Positions 1-13,300 of a stretch of DNA of 64,000 bases are shown in pieces. Source of the stretch: Lanius collurio (Eukaryota; Chordata; Aves; Passeriformes; Laniidae). Position 1 is the first letter of the stretch, and every line of letters starts with the position of its first letter. Under the pieces are notes generated by a model. That model saw only the letters and a program-made list of their open reading frames with translations. It made no database searches and was not told where the DNA came from. The translations under genes were made by a program, and so were the position numbers. Location of the stretch: contig JACBWW010000015.1 of NCBI GenBank assembly GCA_020086605.1, positions 21,754,504 through 21,818,503 of the forward strand, written 5' to 3'.

Positions 1-1429
1 AGAGTGTCTCAGAAATGAAACTTTTGGCTTTGGATCCATGCAGTGGGAACCATTACCACAGACACTGCAGCGTATATAAGGGGAGTCTGCCTCAGCACTT
101 CCACAACAGGCTAGTGGTGGCCCCAGGGAGGGAAGGGTTACTGCCATTTGCCCTTCCCTGGTACAAATCCCATATCACTTTTAGCAGAACTTCCTCCTCC
201 TTCTAGAAGGTTCAAAATTGTACCTGCCCTTGGTCTGTGGACTTGCAGCTGTGTCATAAAGAGGAATCAGTAAGGACCCCATATGTGGGGCTTCAGTGTT
301 TTTTCCAGTCATTGGAGGAAAGACACTGAGGAATGGCACCTTCGACTTCACATCCTCAGAAGAGGGATCTGCTGCCTTCTGGGGCCGGCAGTGCTGGCAT
401 GTTCTTAGGCAAACTTGTAATCACAGCCTAACCTCACTTCATGGTTTCCTGGAGGCCATTAAAAACAAATGAACAATGAGAGGCAAAGCCATGGAACCAA
501 AACAGGCAACCACTCTCTTTTAAAAATTTTTTCTGTGAAATATTTACCTAATTTCTTTTAGGGAATGTTTACCTTTACACTATGCATATGCACATTTTAT
601 AGTTTATATTGACAGCTACTGTAAGTATTATACAGAATGATAAACTTAGCTTGTAGATACAAAAGAGGTGGATGAACCCTCAGCTAGCCCAATGTAAATT
701 CAGTGGTTTTCTGTTGTCTTTGCTAGATTTGAGTGCCACAGCTGCAATTAAACTCCACTCTCTGTTTTTGTGCTATTTCTTCTCTATTGCATTTGAAATA
801 GAAAAAAAAAAAAGTGGCTTACCTGACAAAGCATGACATTAAGTATCAGTTAGGCAAAAGCTCTATTGACTCAAATGGGGGGAAAAAATGAATCTCAGAA
901 GTTTGGGGTTTACTGTCAAGATTGTTCAATACACCTGTAAATAAATATGACAGCAGGGTGCTCCAAGCATATACTGAAGCACCTGTAGCGTAACTGGATT
1001 TATATTAATCACACAATTGATGTTGCATGATATATAATTACACTTCCATATCTATCTAGAGAACTGCAAAACAAAGTCCAAATACTTCAATAACGCAACC
1101 TGTGAAAATACAACAAGTTTTACAAGCAAATTTTCTTGCAATGCCAAGCTCCTTTTCTAAGTGCTTGCTGGATCGTTACTCAATGGCTTTATTGTTTTGG
1201 GATCAGAAAGAGAGGACTCAGCTCTACAATGCACAGTTTGTCACCCTTTGGATAAAGGAGCTGTGAACCAAAGCAGCGGGACACACTTGCATTTAACACA
1301 GTGTGCTCTGAAGAGTGGAGCACATGCTGGCAAGACTTGAAAGCCCTGAAATACCAGCCAGTTCCTCCAGTTAAATTGGTGAGACCTCCACATACCTGTG
1401 GGGTGTGAAAAGGCCCCGGTGCTCATCAT
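1..1429. other. Unique noncoding DNA, no gene seen
   Basis: I see no recognisable gene or repeat here. Open frames of about 60 codons occur on both strands, have no family resemblance and fit chance. A 12-A run lies at 802-813. Just beside it the minus strand carries a good splice donor (CAG then GTAAGC, near 822-826), but no frame upstream of it on that strand stays open to a convincing acceptor, so I do not call an exon. Confidence 0.6.
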
Positions 1430-1870
1430 TCTGCATTAGGATTGAGTTCATCTTATCAAATGGGCCTTTGAGCGTATTGTGGAGTAATTTACCAACTGAA
1501 AAAATCATAACGATTTTCCACTTCATTTACCTCAACAGTAGCTACGTAATGTCAATAGTTTTAAACATTTAATTAGACACACCACGTGTTTTATGCTCTA
1601 CTAATTATATAAAATTGTGCTCAATAATTTTCTTCCCATTGAAACGAACCTTAAGCAGCTGTTAAAACACTAATTAGGTGAATGCTTCCACGCTGTGCAT
1701 TTGACTTGGTGCCAAGCGCATTCCTCCCAATGGTGAGCGGGGTTTTTCCAGTGTCCATGATGCAACTGTGAACACACGTCAATCTCTGCTGCACCACAGA
1801 ACCAAGAGTGAACTCAAAACATTTATTTTGGCCCTCAACTTTGAAAACGAACATTTTATATATAAAATGC
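1430..1870. promoter_or_regulatory. Candidate regulatory or conserved noncoding block
   Basis: This stretch is dense in binding-site-like motifs. It has homeodomain-type TAATTA cores near 1602 and 1671, an E-box CACGTG at 1583-1588 and an E-box CAGCTG at 1656-1661. It ends in a perfect 18-bp palindrome, CATTTTATATATAAAATG, at 1852-1869 that contains an AT-rich MEF2- or TATA-like core. The motifs are seen directly; enhancer function is inference. AT-rich DNA yields TAATTA often by chance, so confidence is low without cross-species alignment. Confidence 0.25.
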
Positions 1871-4316
1871 AACAGTTCAGAAAGTTGTTCAATTATACTG
1901 GCTCTGAGTTTTCTCTGCTTTCATTTTTATCTCCAAAGAGCAGCTAAATTTGATGCAGAGCTTGTCATTTACAATCTCCTATGAAATCAGCAATTTTTAT
2001 TACATTGGAGCTGCCTTACAGACGTTATCTCACAATACAGTCAAACGGAAAAGCATTGCTGAGCCTGTTATAAATTAGGCCTTTAATACTTATCAAATAC
2101 TTACATATTTTAGTGTTATTTTGTTCCTAAAATGTCTTAAAAAAAGATGTGAACCACAGCTTTCCGCACATACAGTGGCAAGGGATGGGAAAACCTTTTT
2201 TTATTTTTCAGTTTTACACAAAAAGAGAATTCAGAGAGGTTTTATTTGTTTTAGATATCCTTAAGAAAGGACATGCAAGTCTCACCATTGACAAGTTTTT
2301 GGTGATCCTAATGGCATCCAGAATTGAGTCAGTACCTCTGAATGTCTTGACTGGCTTCACTCTGAGCTTTAACCCTGGATATAACTCCTGTAAAATCAGG
2401 TTCTCTTAATTAGTGACTAAGTGTCTATAGCTGCAGGCCTAATCCTGGTGTTCCTACAAGGACAAAGGGAACCAGATTGCCAATAACAGGAACTGTCTGA
2501 CAGTTCCATACCTCAGCAGTTCCCTAGATCTGCTCATGCCTCTGTGAACTGGGATTTTGTTCTTGACCACATCCCGATAATTCCAGACTCAGGATTTTTT
2601 CCTGAAGAATTCCTGTAAGAAGAAACTGCCCATACTGGCCATCTTCGGAGATACACATGTATACTTCTATCTACATCTGTTTCATGAAATTGAACCCTAG
2701 TGAGTGTACATAAATCAAAAATTCAAAAGAAAACAATATTTTTTCTGTCTTTGACAAATTTTTAAGCATTATCACCTATGCATGTTTGCTGCCTCTACAG
2801 CCACAAAGGTATGCCTGTTGTATTAGAAAAAAATAAGATGGTTTATATTTTTAGTTAATATTAGGTCTTCCCAAATTATGTAAACTATACAACTATACCT
2901 TTTTTTTTATAATTTCCAGTGTTTGGTGATCTAGTTGACAATGGGTCTTCTAAAATACATTGCACCTGTGGACTTCCTTCTTTCATGGAAAATTAAGAGG
3001 GACACATCCTGGCTTCCTTTTCTAGTGCCATTATGAGCTGCATCAGGTGTACTGTTGAATGTTTTCTTAACTTGCATGTTTTGATGTCAGGGACATCACT
3101 AAAAAAGTGCGCAATTCTAATCTGCATACCAAATCACTGAAGACTGTATGAATAGATCTGCTTAAAAGAAAAAATTCAAAACATAAAAGATATTGAATTC
3201 CCACTATTCACACTGACCTCACGTATTTGTATGAATGGAAGTCACACCTTTTTTAAAAAAAAAAAAAAAAGGAAGAAAGAAAAAGAATTTTAAATATTTA
3301 GTGCCTATATATAAATTCAGAAAGATTTTTTTTTCTGTGCTGTTATATTTTGTTGAAAAGACCCTGCCAGTGCAACAAGGCCATACACAACCAAGAAGCA
3401 TTTTCTGGGTAAAAAAAGAGCATTTTTCTGTTTTCTGAAGGTTCCCAGCTTAGCCTGTTTCTTAGTCCATTTTCAGAGGTAGCAATGTACCTGTAAAAAT
3501 TGGGTAAAGGAAGGAATAGCTGAGGCAATGCTAATATGAGCCAAATGATTTTCCTTCTTTCAAACAGTGCCTTCACATAAGAAACAGAGTGTAAATCTTC
3601 ATCAATTAATTATACTGAGATGTAGGACAGGAAAAAATGGAAGCTGTATTAAATGTATCAGTGGATATAATTTCAAGTACTCTTCCCACACAAGACCTAT
3701 AAACTTTTCCTGGTAACTGTCATTGAATCTCATCATTAAACTCTTGAATCCCTGTACAGAGTTCCCTTCCTTAACTATTCCTTTTAAAGACCAAAACAGC
3801 AAATCTATTGTTTGTTTTCCCACCTTGCAGGATAAAACTTCCCCATCCACCAACTAATTCCAGCAGGCTGATCTAGGAAAATGTCACCTGAACAAACTGA
3901 TTAGTATCCAAGCATCATTACTGCAGGACAAACAAATAAAAAAACCAAACCATAGATTTGTACGCTGTTAGAGATGAACATTTAAGTCCTTTTCATAAAT
4001 AAGCTGGGCAGTTTTATACCTACGAAAAGAAGGAATTAATCTAAGATATATTTTTGATAACTATTTAAATGGGATGGGCATGGGCACTTGCCATATATTT
4101 GGAAATTTAATTTAGTACATGATAGCCACTTTGTTTTCTTCTGGTTTTGTGTGGACTTTTTCAATGTACTGTAAGGACATGGATATTCTTATTTTTACAT
4201 GCATAAAAAACTGTGAAGATTCACTCATTAAAGTCTTCTTCCAGAAAATGATAGTGGAAATTACACTAGTGTGGAAGAGTTACACTGTACACATGGGTGT
4301 TCTCTTCTGTAGCCAG
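1871..4316. other. Unique noncoding DNA, no gene seen
   Basis: I find no gene and no identifiable repeat. A 16-A tract occupies 3255-3270. The short open frames overlapping it on both strands (about 60 to 77 codons) are lysine- or phenylalanine-rich products of that tract and look accidental. Confidence 0.6.
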
Positions 4317-4845
4317 TCATGGAATTGTTAAGTTTGGAAAAGGCTTCCAAGATCATTGAGTCCAGCCATTAACCAACCCAGCACTGTCAAGGCCACCACT
4401 AAATGACGTCCCTAAGTAACATACCTACACATTTTTTTAACACTTTCAGGGATGTGTATTCCACCACTTCCCTGGGCAGCCTGTTCCAGTGCTTGACACA
4501 CAAATTTCAGTGAAGACATTTTTCTTCATATCCAATCCACACCTCTCCTGGCAGAGCTTGTCCTATCACTTGTCACCTGGGAGAAGAGCCTGAGCCCCAC
4601 CTGGCTACAGCCTCCTTTTGGGTAGTTGTGGAGAGTGATGAGGTCTCCCCTGAGCCTCCTCTTCTCCAAGCCAAACACCCCCAGCTCCCTCAGCTGCTTC
4701 ACAGAATCCTTGTGTCCCAGCCCCTTCCCCAGCTCTGCTGCCCTTCTCTGGACACACCCCAGCACCTCAGGGTCTTTCTTGTCGTGAGGGGCCTTAAACT
4801 GGACACAGGATTCGAGGGGCAGCCTCAGCACTGCCAAGTCCCTTC
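4317..4845 (-). mobile_element. CR1 LINE fragment, 5'-truncated, minus strand
   Basis: The plus strand reads as the reverse complement of the 3' part of a CR1 non-LTR retrotransposon. It starts with the degenerate tail motif TCATGGAATTG at 4317, then AAGATCATTGAGTCCAGCC, and continues with CCCTGGGCAGCCTGTTCCAG and GGTCTCCCCTGAGCCTCC. On the minus strand a decayed frame (4526-4855) shows remnants of the C-terminal end of the CR1 ORF2 protein, including [15 protein letters not shown] and [11 protein letters not shown]1 inserts by target-primed reverse transcription and is usually 5'-truncated, as here: the 3' end is near 4317 and the truncated end near 4845. The element is clearly diverged and inactive. 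The subfamily cannot be fixed by eye. Confidence 0.93.
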
Positions 4846-4923
4846 TCAAGCTCACAGACTGTTAACTCATAGCAAGACCCCAGGACATCTCTCCAACATT
4901 CTCCATTTGAAGATGTCTCTTAG

Positions 4924-4972
4924 GATCAGATGACTTCTCAAGGTCCCTTCCACCCTGGACATTCTACGATGC
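4924..4972 (+). mobile_element. CR1 3' tail relic, plus strand
   Basis: The segment contains GATGACTTCTCAAGGTCCCTT followed by an ATTCTACGATG end. This matches the usual 3' end of a CR1 LINE on the plus strand, where a fragment like AAGGTCCCTTCCAACCC is followed by ATTCTATG repeats. It lies about 80 bp beyond the minus-strand CR1, with the truncated ends facing each other. The relic is very short and has no coding sequence. Confidence 0.7.
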
Positions 4973-7900
4973 CCACAGAACACTCTTACATCAGGTGGCC
5001 ACAACCTCAGTATCTTTCACACACAATTCATTTCCTATTTCTTCCTTTTTGCTGCAGGAGCCTGTTGCACTCACCTGCCTCAGCCTGAGTAACTCAATTA
5101 TTTCCTTTTTAGGCATAATGTGCAGCAGAGCACAGGGGCTACAGAATAATCTTCCCTTTCCAGCTTCCATATTTACTTCACAGAAACTTCCTTTATCAAC
5201 CACATTCATGTTCTTAGAAATGTGTTCAATAAAAATGATTTACTGTTTTATGGAAGTTAAAGGCCAATGACCCAAATCCTATAAATCATTAAAAATACTT
5301 TTTTTCATAGAATCCTAAGTTGCTTTTTTCTCAGTAGCAGAGAAAGCATTTTACTATAAAAAGTTACATTTTTGCCCACACTAAAAATTCTGTATTAAAA
5401 ATACACTAAATGAAGGACAGATGTTTAAAACAGCAGACCTACAATGAAGTATTAAATATTGTTGGCACAGTGCACCCTTTGGTACAGCTTAGTCTCTTTT
5501 TGCAATAGGCATGTTTTCACAGCTGTAAAAGCACCAAAAAATTACTGTCTTTGCTCCAATATTAATAAAGAAATCTATTAAAAAATACACCAAACTGCTG
5601 AACAGATTAGACTATTGTTCATACATTCTATCATTAAAATAATCTGCTTTTACAAATTAATATTAAAGTCAAATGTTTTGAAGTTGTTTAAGAGAAATAG
5701 TGCCACTTATATAGAAAACCAAACAATTCCACTTATGTCAAAAGGAAAATGAAATCCTCAAGAAATCAAACCTGCTACTTGATGTTCTGCTCAATGACAA
5801 AAAGTCTGACTCACAGCAGCACAGAGAAGGTGAATAATCTCATGTGATATCACTCCAAACCTGTGCTGAAGATGCAGTGTAGGATTAAAGCCCTTTCCCA
5901 CAAGTACAGGTGGTGTGTTAGAGCTATGGGAGAAAGTGAAACTGGTCATGGAAGAGCAGATTCTGTGGTCTAGGGGATTTTTATGTTAAAACATGATAAA
6001 CACAAACAAGATGGGCAAAGAGATAACACACAGAACAGAATGATAATGCTAAAATCTTCAGACCTAGTAACTGTGAGGATGAACTCGGTAAATCCATAAA
6101 CCACAGTAGGACATGCTCACCACTGTACATAGGTTCTGCTACATTAAAGGTTTAATTTCTATGTCCCAGTCTGGTGGCTCAGGGCTCCAAAATCAAACAT
6201 CGCAAGTTCACGCTCTTTGCCAAATTTTGTCTCAGTCTGTGTTTCATTTATTTGAGCACTAAGCAATCAGCAATCATCCCAGTCCTGATGAAGTGATGCC
6301 TACTTAAGTTTGCAGCCCATCTGGAATAAGAATAGGTCTGAGATGTCCATAGGTCAATTTGTTTTAGTCAGCACAACTTCAGATATGAATCAGAAACATT
6401 AGTCCTTGTGACATGAAACTCTTTCACTACTCAAAGCAATAAGGAGAGGAAATCTTACAAAAATCTGCCTTTAATGTTAAATGAAAGGTGGAGCACTTAG
6501 CTTGGGTCCTTGAGGGAACCAGGAGAAATATGAATGTGTATGCATCTAATAATCTTTGTCCAAATTCCTGACAAAGAAGGGATGGGTTGCTGAGGAGAGA
6601 TAAAGCTTGATTAAAAGTTCAAAACTCCAGAAAGCAAAAGCTTCAAAAGCAAGGAAAAAAACTTAAAAGACAGGGGAGAACAAGACAGGATAAGGACACA
6701 GCATGTTGGCCAGCGTGATCAACCAGCAGGATGCTAGCACATACAGTAAGAGAAACAAAACCCCATAAGGCTTTGGGAGCACAGCTCCTGCTCAATAAAC
6801 AAATTCCTTGAACTGGAGACATTTTCTTGGAAGGAATTTTTATGGCACAAACATTTCTACTCTCTTCTGGAAGCCCTGAAAAACCAAACTCAAACCTCCC
6901 CCGCACCGCACACACACAAAAAACCTGAAGATGTTGACAGCCCAAGTGAAACATGATCCTCATCCTCTAGAAAACCTCTTGTTATCTGTCTTGAGTTGGT
7001 CTTTGCTAGAAAGTTCCTATCCATGTGTGAAAAGCTCAAAGTCCATGACAGAACTAATTCTTTCCCTGAAGGAATGCCCACACCTCTGGAAGCCTTGCTG
7101 CCATGATGGGCATGTCCCACACCGAGCCCCACCAGACTTCCCCCGAGTACGAGGCTCCAGCTGTGCACACCTGGGGATGCAGAGGTGTGAAACTGCAGCA
7201 CTGCCACAGTGGCCAGCACAGCCCAGCACAGAATGAAACAAAGAGAGTCCTCACCCCTCCAGTTAGACAAAAATCCCCAGGGACTATAAAATGCAAGGAG
7301 GGAAAGGGGAGGGGGGAATAAAAACAATCTCTGAGTAGGAAAACAGGATAAATTCATTGAATAAATTATTTACTGGAATTATTCACTTAGCTTCAATTAC
7401 AATCTATCCATTCTATCCACCATCTACAACAAATTATAATAAATTATTCTATTATAACTTGGCTTCATGCCTGCTGATTTGAAATAGCTCATTTTTTCAG
7501 AAAATAATGGTCTCATGCTGTTCAACCTTCCAAAGGATTTAGATGTGCACACCTGGACATACCCAAAAGACAATTTCTTTTTGAGAATCTCAGTTCTTCT
7601 GTAAATTAAAGAGAGGGGAGTGAGCATATTATATTTAAATTGCCAGCAGATATTTTGACAACATAAAAAGACCCAAGATATCAATATTAAAACAAAACAA
7701 TATTAAAACAAAAATATCCTGTTGCTTTCCTGAAGAATTTGGCATATGTCCTGCACTGGATACTCAAATGCAATTCTGAGAATATATAAGCACTCTCCAT
7801 CCTTCTGCCATCAGGTCTCTTTACAGAGCAGATGTTTTAGGATTCTTCTAAATCAAAAATATCTTGTTCTGCTTTATCAGACCACCTCTGAAATTCATAA

Positions 7901-10320
7901 AGTTGTACTTCAAAACAATAGCATGCAGAAAAAGGAAAAAAAAAAAAAGAATGCTTTTTAATGTAATATATAAAAATAAGATTGCTTTCCACAGCCACAA
8001 AGAATAATTATTTGTTAGGAGTCCAAACCTGCACTGGGATAAAATGAGCACAGGTCCAACTAAAAGGTCTAGTTACAGTGAAAGAACAGCTGGCAAAATG
8101 TGCAGTTAAGGGTTTGCAAACATGAGAACGCTGCTCACCTTTCTTTCCTCATTCCCATACTCCTGCAGTCGCTATGCCTGCAAGCTGATGAGGCAGACAC
8201 TGAACTTTTAATTCTATACACACTGTAATTTTTACAAATCCTTGATTTCAGCACAGCATGTATCATATTGCGGATGAAAGTAAAAATAAACAAGGAAAAA
8301 TGTGAGTAAAAACCTCACATTTTACACAGTTTTACACAGTTTTCCAGTAGTTTATGAAACACCACCAAAAAGCAAGACATAACCAAGGCCTTATCGGTCT
8401 CTCTTACCAGGGGCAGCTGCTGGAGAAGCAGGATAAGGCCAAATTCTACCCATGTGAGCAATCTGAAGGCAAAATTAAACCAGGTCGGTGAAAGAGTGGT
8501 CATGCTCTGAATGGGATGGGTTGGTTCTGTCCCTGGCAAAAAATGGACAATGCAGAAGATAGCAGTGCAGAGGAATTCCACAATAAGTCATATCCCCATT
8601 TCAAGAACCTGAAAGCACCTTGGATGTAGCCACCTCAGATTCCATCTTTTCAAATATGCATCTCAGAAAAAACAGCAAACATCACACCAGTAAGATGAAA
8701 CCCACACTTATTTTTTCCATCACTCCTTACAGAAGTGTGGGGTTTTATTCTGCTAGTATCAACATGTTCTACTGTGCTAGAAGGGCTTTTGTAATCCTGA
8801 AAACACACTTCCATGTAGTTTCATTGCTGTGTCTACTACCATTAAAGGGCAGGCATATACTTCAAGACAATAATTCACTTATCTAGTTGCCAGAGCCAGC
8901 ATTATGTGAATAAGCTTGATAGATCTCTGCTCCTAACCTATCAGAAAACAATTTATGGAATCTAATAAATTAAAAATGAATTGTCTCCAGCAACCATATA
9001 TTTCACAATAAATGTACGCTCTTTGATCTCAACTGACTGTGCTGTGTTCTAATTAATTTTTATACAGAAGTTTACTATTGCCCCTTAAATAGATTTTATA
9101 CACAAGACTAGTCAGCCAGCATTTTCAGCTGTGCCTTTGTCTTTTCACCTTCCAACCAAGTTAAAAATTCACAGAATTCTAGAATTTATGGCATAGCTTT
9201 CTACATATAAGCCATTTCATTTAAGGACAGAAAGACCTATATATTTTCTCTGCTTTCTTGACCCCAACAGGCACATAATAGAAAAGAAATACATGCCAAC
9301 AGCTTAAGGACTTGCCTCTAGACAGTGTGACTGAGGAAATGAACTCCTTTCTAGCTCTCAGCTGCTTTCTTACCCAGCAAAACGTACTGGAGTTACTCAG
9401 TCACTGTATATCCCCTCCATGATCTTCTGGGATAGGTACAGAGCATTTGGTATTGCTGTTTGAAATGGCAGAGCAGCTGGCATGGAGTAGGGTTGTGGTC
9501 CTATTTCTTCTGGGGTGCTGTAACTTCACATTCATGAGCTTATTTTCCTCTCTCAATGACCAAGAACCTGGAAAAGACATCTACAACTGCATACAAAATC
9601 CCCAATTTGGACTGGATGGTCTATGCACAGAGTATTTAGTGCATCTGATGTGTAGATTCTGGCATCAGACTTAGGGAAAGAAAATACCAGTGAGGCTGGG
9701 GTAGAAGGCATTAGCCTGGGGAGAAAAATAAAGGAGAAATGAGGAGATTGGCCACTGATGCCATTTGCCTCCTGCTTTGCCATGGGAGGTAGGTTCTGTT
9801 CACCTGCAGGACTAAAATGAAGTAAAAAAATTCTAATTCATTAGAAAGAAAAACAACTTTACTCTCTTCTCCAAATCCTCCTCTGTTTCTATGCATTCAT
9901 GTAGAAAGGTCTGAGGCTCTTTATATGTTTTTGCATTGCACCATCACTGTCCTTGCTTATAAGTAATAAGCTGTGCCTCTCTACCTGCCATTAATCTCTG
10001 AAGGGCAGTATGATGCAAACATTTAAGCTATGAAAGATGCTCTAATATATTTTATATACATATACGTACATATATAAACATATACGTATGCTTCAAAAAT
10101 TAAAATAAAAGATTAAGGAAATGAAAAAAGTATCCCATAAATTCCTAAGAATTCCCATTCAGAAAGAGAATAGCAAATTCAGCCTCAGCATCAGGCATCA
10201 CTACTCAACAAAAAATTCTTGTTGCATTCCATGTGGTCTAGAGACACCAGTAAAGTTGACAGAATATCCACTTGACAAAAGGTCAGAAAACTGTCTCTCT
10301 AGAGTGGCTTAAGTATATAA
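4973..10320. other. Unique noncoding DNA, no gene seen
   Basis: No gene is recognised in this 5.3-kb stretch. It holds a perfect 16-bp tandem duplication (7682-7713), a short tandem TTTTACACAG duplication near 8322-8341, an alternating TATA/ACGT low-complexity patch near 10050-10090, and a GC-richer patch (7050-7320). In that patch five frames on both strands stay open for about 70 to 155 codons. These overlap one another, lack family motifs, and are better explained by locally scarce stop codons than by a gene. Confidence 0.55.
7682..7713. repeat. Perfect 16-bp tandem duplication
   Basis: The unit CAATATTAAAACAAAA occurs twice, head to tail, with no mismatch. This is typical of a recent slippage or small duplication event in AT-rich DNA. 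No function is implied. Confidence 0.9.
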
Positions 10321-10388
10321 GGATCCTCCCTTGGGATACAGACAGATGACCCTGAGAGATCTCTTTCAGCCTTTTTCTGTGACTCTGT
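10321..10388 (+). mobile_element. CR1 3' tail relic, plus strand
   Basis: The core GATGACCCTGAGAGATCTCT followed by CTTTTTCTGTGACTCTGT resembles the 3' terminus of CR1 elements (GACCTTGAGAGGTCCCTTCC, then TCTGTGATTCTGTG). Only the last few dozen bases can be recognised. The left boundary is uncertain. Confidence 0.6.
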
Positions 10389-13300
10389 AAAAATAGTTAT
10401 GGGGATTATAAAAACTGGTATTTTAAAAGCTTTCTTTTATCTGTGGAGAAACTCTGTCAAGAGGCATTGTTATACTTTGATACTGTCTTCCTATAGACTG
10501 ATATTACAATGAGTAAGTAAGAATGTGCAGAAATTAAATTATACTTTTAGAACACGGGGGTGGTGATTTTATTTTCTTTTTCATGTATAGACCATACAAG
10601 ACCATTTATGTTAGATATTCAAAAATTAAAATAAATTCCATAATACAGACAGGAAGTCAGTGCAATGGGAACCAAATGGGAGTAATGGGACCCAGGTGGT
10701 TGGAATGGGCACAAAAACCCACATAGATGGCCACGTACGGCACAAATTGGAGCCTGGAGATGATTATATCTGGAGCCTTCCAAAAGAAAGAATGGCTGTA
10801 AACTGTTAACCGTATCAATGCAAACATCTTGGTAACTTACCACCAAGGAACGAGTGATGAGGGAGAAGTGTGTAATTTACAGCTTTAATTGTAGCTGATA
10901 CAACCTGATGTGTAGATACTGAACCTATTCCATATTAAGGAATAGGGCATCATACGCAGAGAATTTGGACTCTTGATTAGGATGAGACCTGAGCATAACA
11001 GGAGTGGAAAGATCTTACTTTCAATTTGAGTCAAGAAACGAACAGCCACACTGCTTCAAAAGTCACGGGACAAAACTGTCAGGTTAGGACAACTAAGGAT
11101 AATAAACAGAATAGGAGGAAGCCTATTACCCAGTATGAAAGCTTGTAGAGCATATTCATTTAAGATTTAGTAATATAATTTGGGCCACTGAAATACCTTT
11201 ATTTACTTATCCACCTCTCTATTTATTTCAAGACAGAAGACTAACACTCTATGGAAAAAAAAGATCATGTATAAAGCACATATAACTCATGAACAAAGCT
11301 CTCCTGGATGAAAACTAAACACCTTTAAGAGGCTTTTCATTAAGAGAAAGAATACTCACAAGATGGCACAAAATGGTAATAACTAGCCTAGGTGAAAAAG
11401 GCAAGAAGCATTTCTGGCATTGGGTATATAAGACTAACACCTTTAAAGAATGTAGAGAGACCTTGTGAGCCCTGTTGACAGCGGAAGATAGAGTGACAGG
11501 GAATTAAGAGCCCGTGTCCAGGACTCTGTAGATTTGCATTTTATAAAAGTGTCCAGCAAAACCTGTGACTGAAGGACAGCACACTGATTTTAGTACTCTT
11601 CCTCCACTGCAGAAAGAATGAGAAAGTGCACATCATTTTACTTGCTGCACTTTATAAAGCAGTATGGCTTGCTTGGCCCCTCAGGGATTCTGTGATAGCT
11701 GAAGTCCACCAGTTAGCACCTTTTTTAGAAGGATAGATTAATTTTTTGGTGAAGGAGGGAAAGAGAGAGGGAAGACATTACTGCTGTATATCACAGTCCA
11801 GCTTGAAACCTTTAGGAACACTTTGAAAGTATACGTCCCTGTTGTACACTGACGAAATACCAATTTGTTAGCAACATACCAGTGTAGCTACCCTAGCAAA
11901 GAACAGTGGATCAAAAAGTACAACTTATAAAGGCCCCTGTAAAGTGAAATTTTTAACTTGTTCAGATCTGTCTTGTCAAGAGAAACTGATATTATTTGCT
12001 CCTGCTTAGATGGCACATCATCCCAAGAAAAAAAGATTTAAAGTACATATTATGAGCAATATTTAATTGGGGGGTGGTGGGTTACTATTTTCCATTGTAC
12101 TGCCATTCATCTGGATATATTTCATTTTTTATTAATCTTTTTTGGTATTGTTTTGCTTTTCAATGAGAATCAAAAGCCTTTGGTTATATTTAGCATATAG
12201 TATAAAATTAAATTTAAAAAAAACAACCCTGAAAGGGTTCCAGTGAGGAAGCAATTAGAAATTTTTAAAATTATACAGACTGTAAACAAGTAAAGAACAA
12301 AGCACTCCAGGTTTTAAAAGCAAGTGGAAGTAAAAGTCACTGTTTCAAGATGGTAATAGAGTAAGACCAAAACACAGCCAACACCATCAGATTGACCTAC
12401 AGTCTAAAGGCTGACAATGTAGAGGACTTTATTTTTAAATTAGAAGGCAAAAAATATGAAATGTGAAACTTCTGTAAAACAGAAAAAGAGGGGGGAAGAA
12501 GAAGTGAATTTCTAAAACACAAAATACATCAACATTGTGGCTAAGCATAATCCATGTAAGTTTGGTGCCAGTAACCCAATCAATAAAATTTCTGATGGTA
12601 AACAGCCTGAAAGAGGTGGCTGGCCTTTACTGCAGGAAGAGAATAGATCTAAGTATATCCTATGTGAAAAAGAAATGAAAAACATCTGCTAAAGACACAA
12701 ATGGTTTGTTGGCTGACATCAACAGCGGGAAAGCTTCCAGTATATCAGCTCTGGGCTTGCCAGCAGGTGTTGCTGCAATTATTCAGAACAATTAGACGTG
12801 ATATTTTCAAAAGCACAGAGATGACAGGGCCAGTAAATAAGACAAGCATGGTATTGTCAACAACTGAAATGTAAGTATTTCTCATAAGTCTTTTGAGGAC
12901 CTGTGCAACCCAGTATTTAAAAGCTAGCCACCAGGGCCTCAAATTTTACCAGTCAAACTAATAGGAAATCCTCCTCCATGACCAATGCCACTGAAATCCT
13001 CCAACTAACATGATTTCTACAATATCTCCTTTCCTATGGAGTAGAGAGAAATATAACTGTGAGCAAATACACCAGATAATATTTTCAGATGGCACATAGT
13101 TGAGTGTATTTATTAATTTTTAATAGGCATGAACTTTCGCTGATGTTGACATTCATTATTATTTAGATTAACTAACTTGATTAGTTTCATTACAATTTTT
13201 TTTTCTTTTCCTTTGAGGAAGAGTTCCAGTATTTGTATTCTTTCACTGTCCCTATGCTTCAGCTTAGAAGAAGGCATAAAACACAGCTCTCATATTTAGA

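Noticed and set aside
4526..4855. 109-codon minus-strand frame as a host gene
   Set aside because: It is the decayed end of CR1 ORF2.
6890..7357. 155-codon minus-strand frame
   Set aside because: It overlaps four other open frames on both strands in a GC-richer patch, so local stop scarcity explains it.
9165..9195. TTCACAGAATTCTAGAATT as a CR1 tail
   Set aside because: The match is too short, and the flanks do not follow the CR1 consensus.
11420..11440. TATATAAG as a promoter TATA box
   Set aside because: There is no downstream transcript or open frame, and such strings are frequent in AT-rich DNA.
11660..11710. CCCTCAGGGATTCTGTGATAG as a CR1 tail
   Set aside because: Only a dozen bases resemble the CR1 end, and the preceding sequence does not continue the match.
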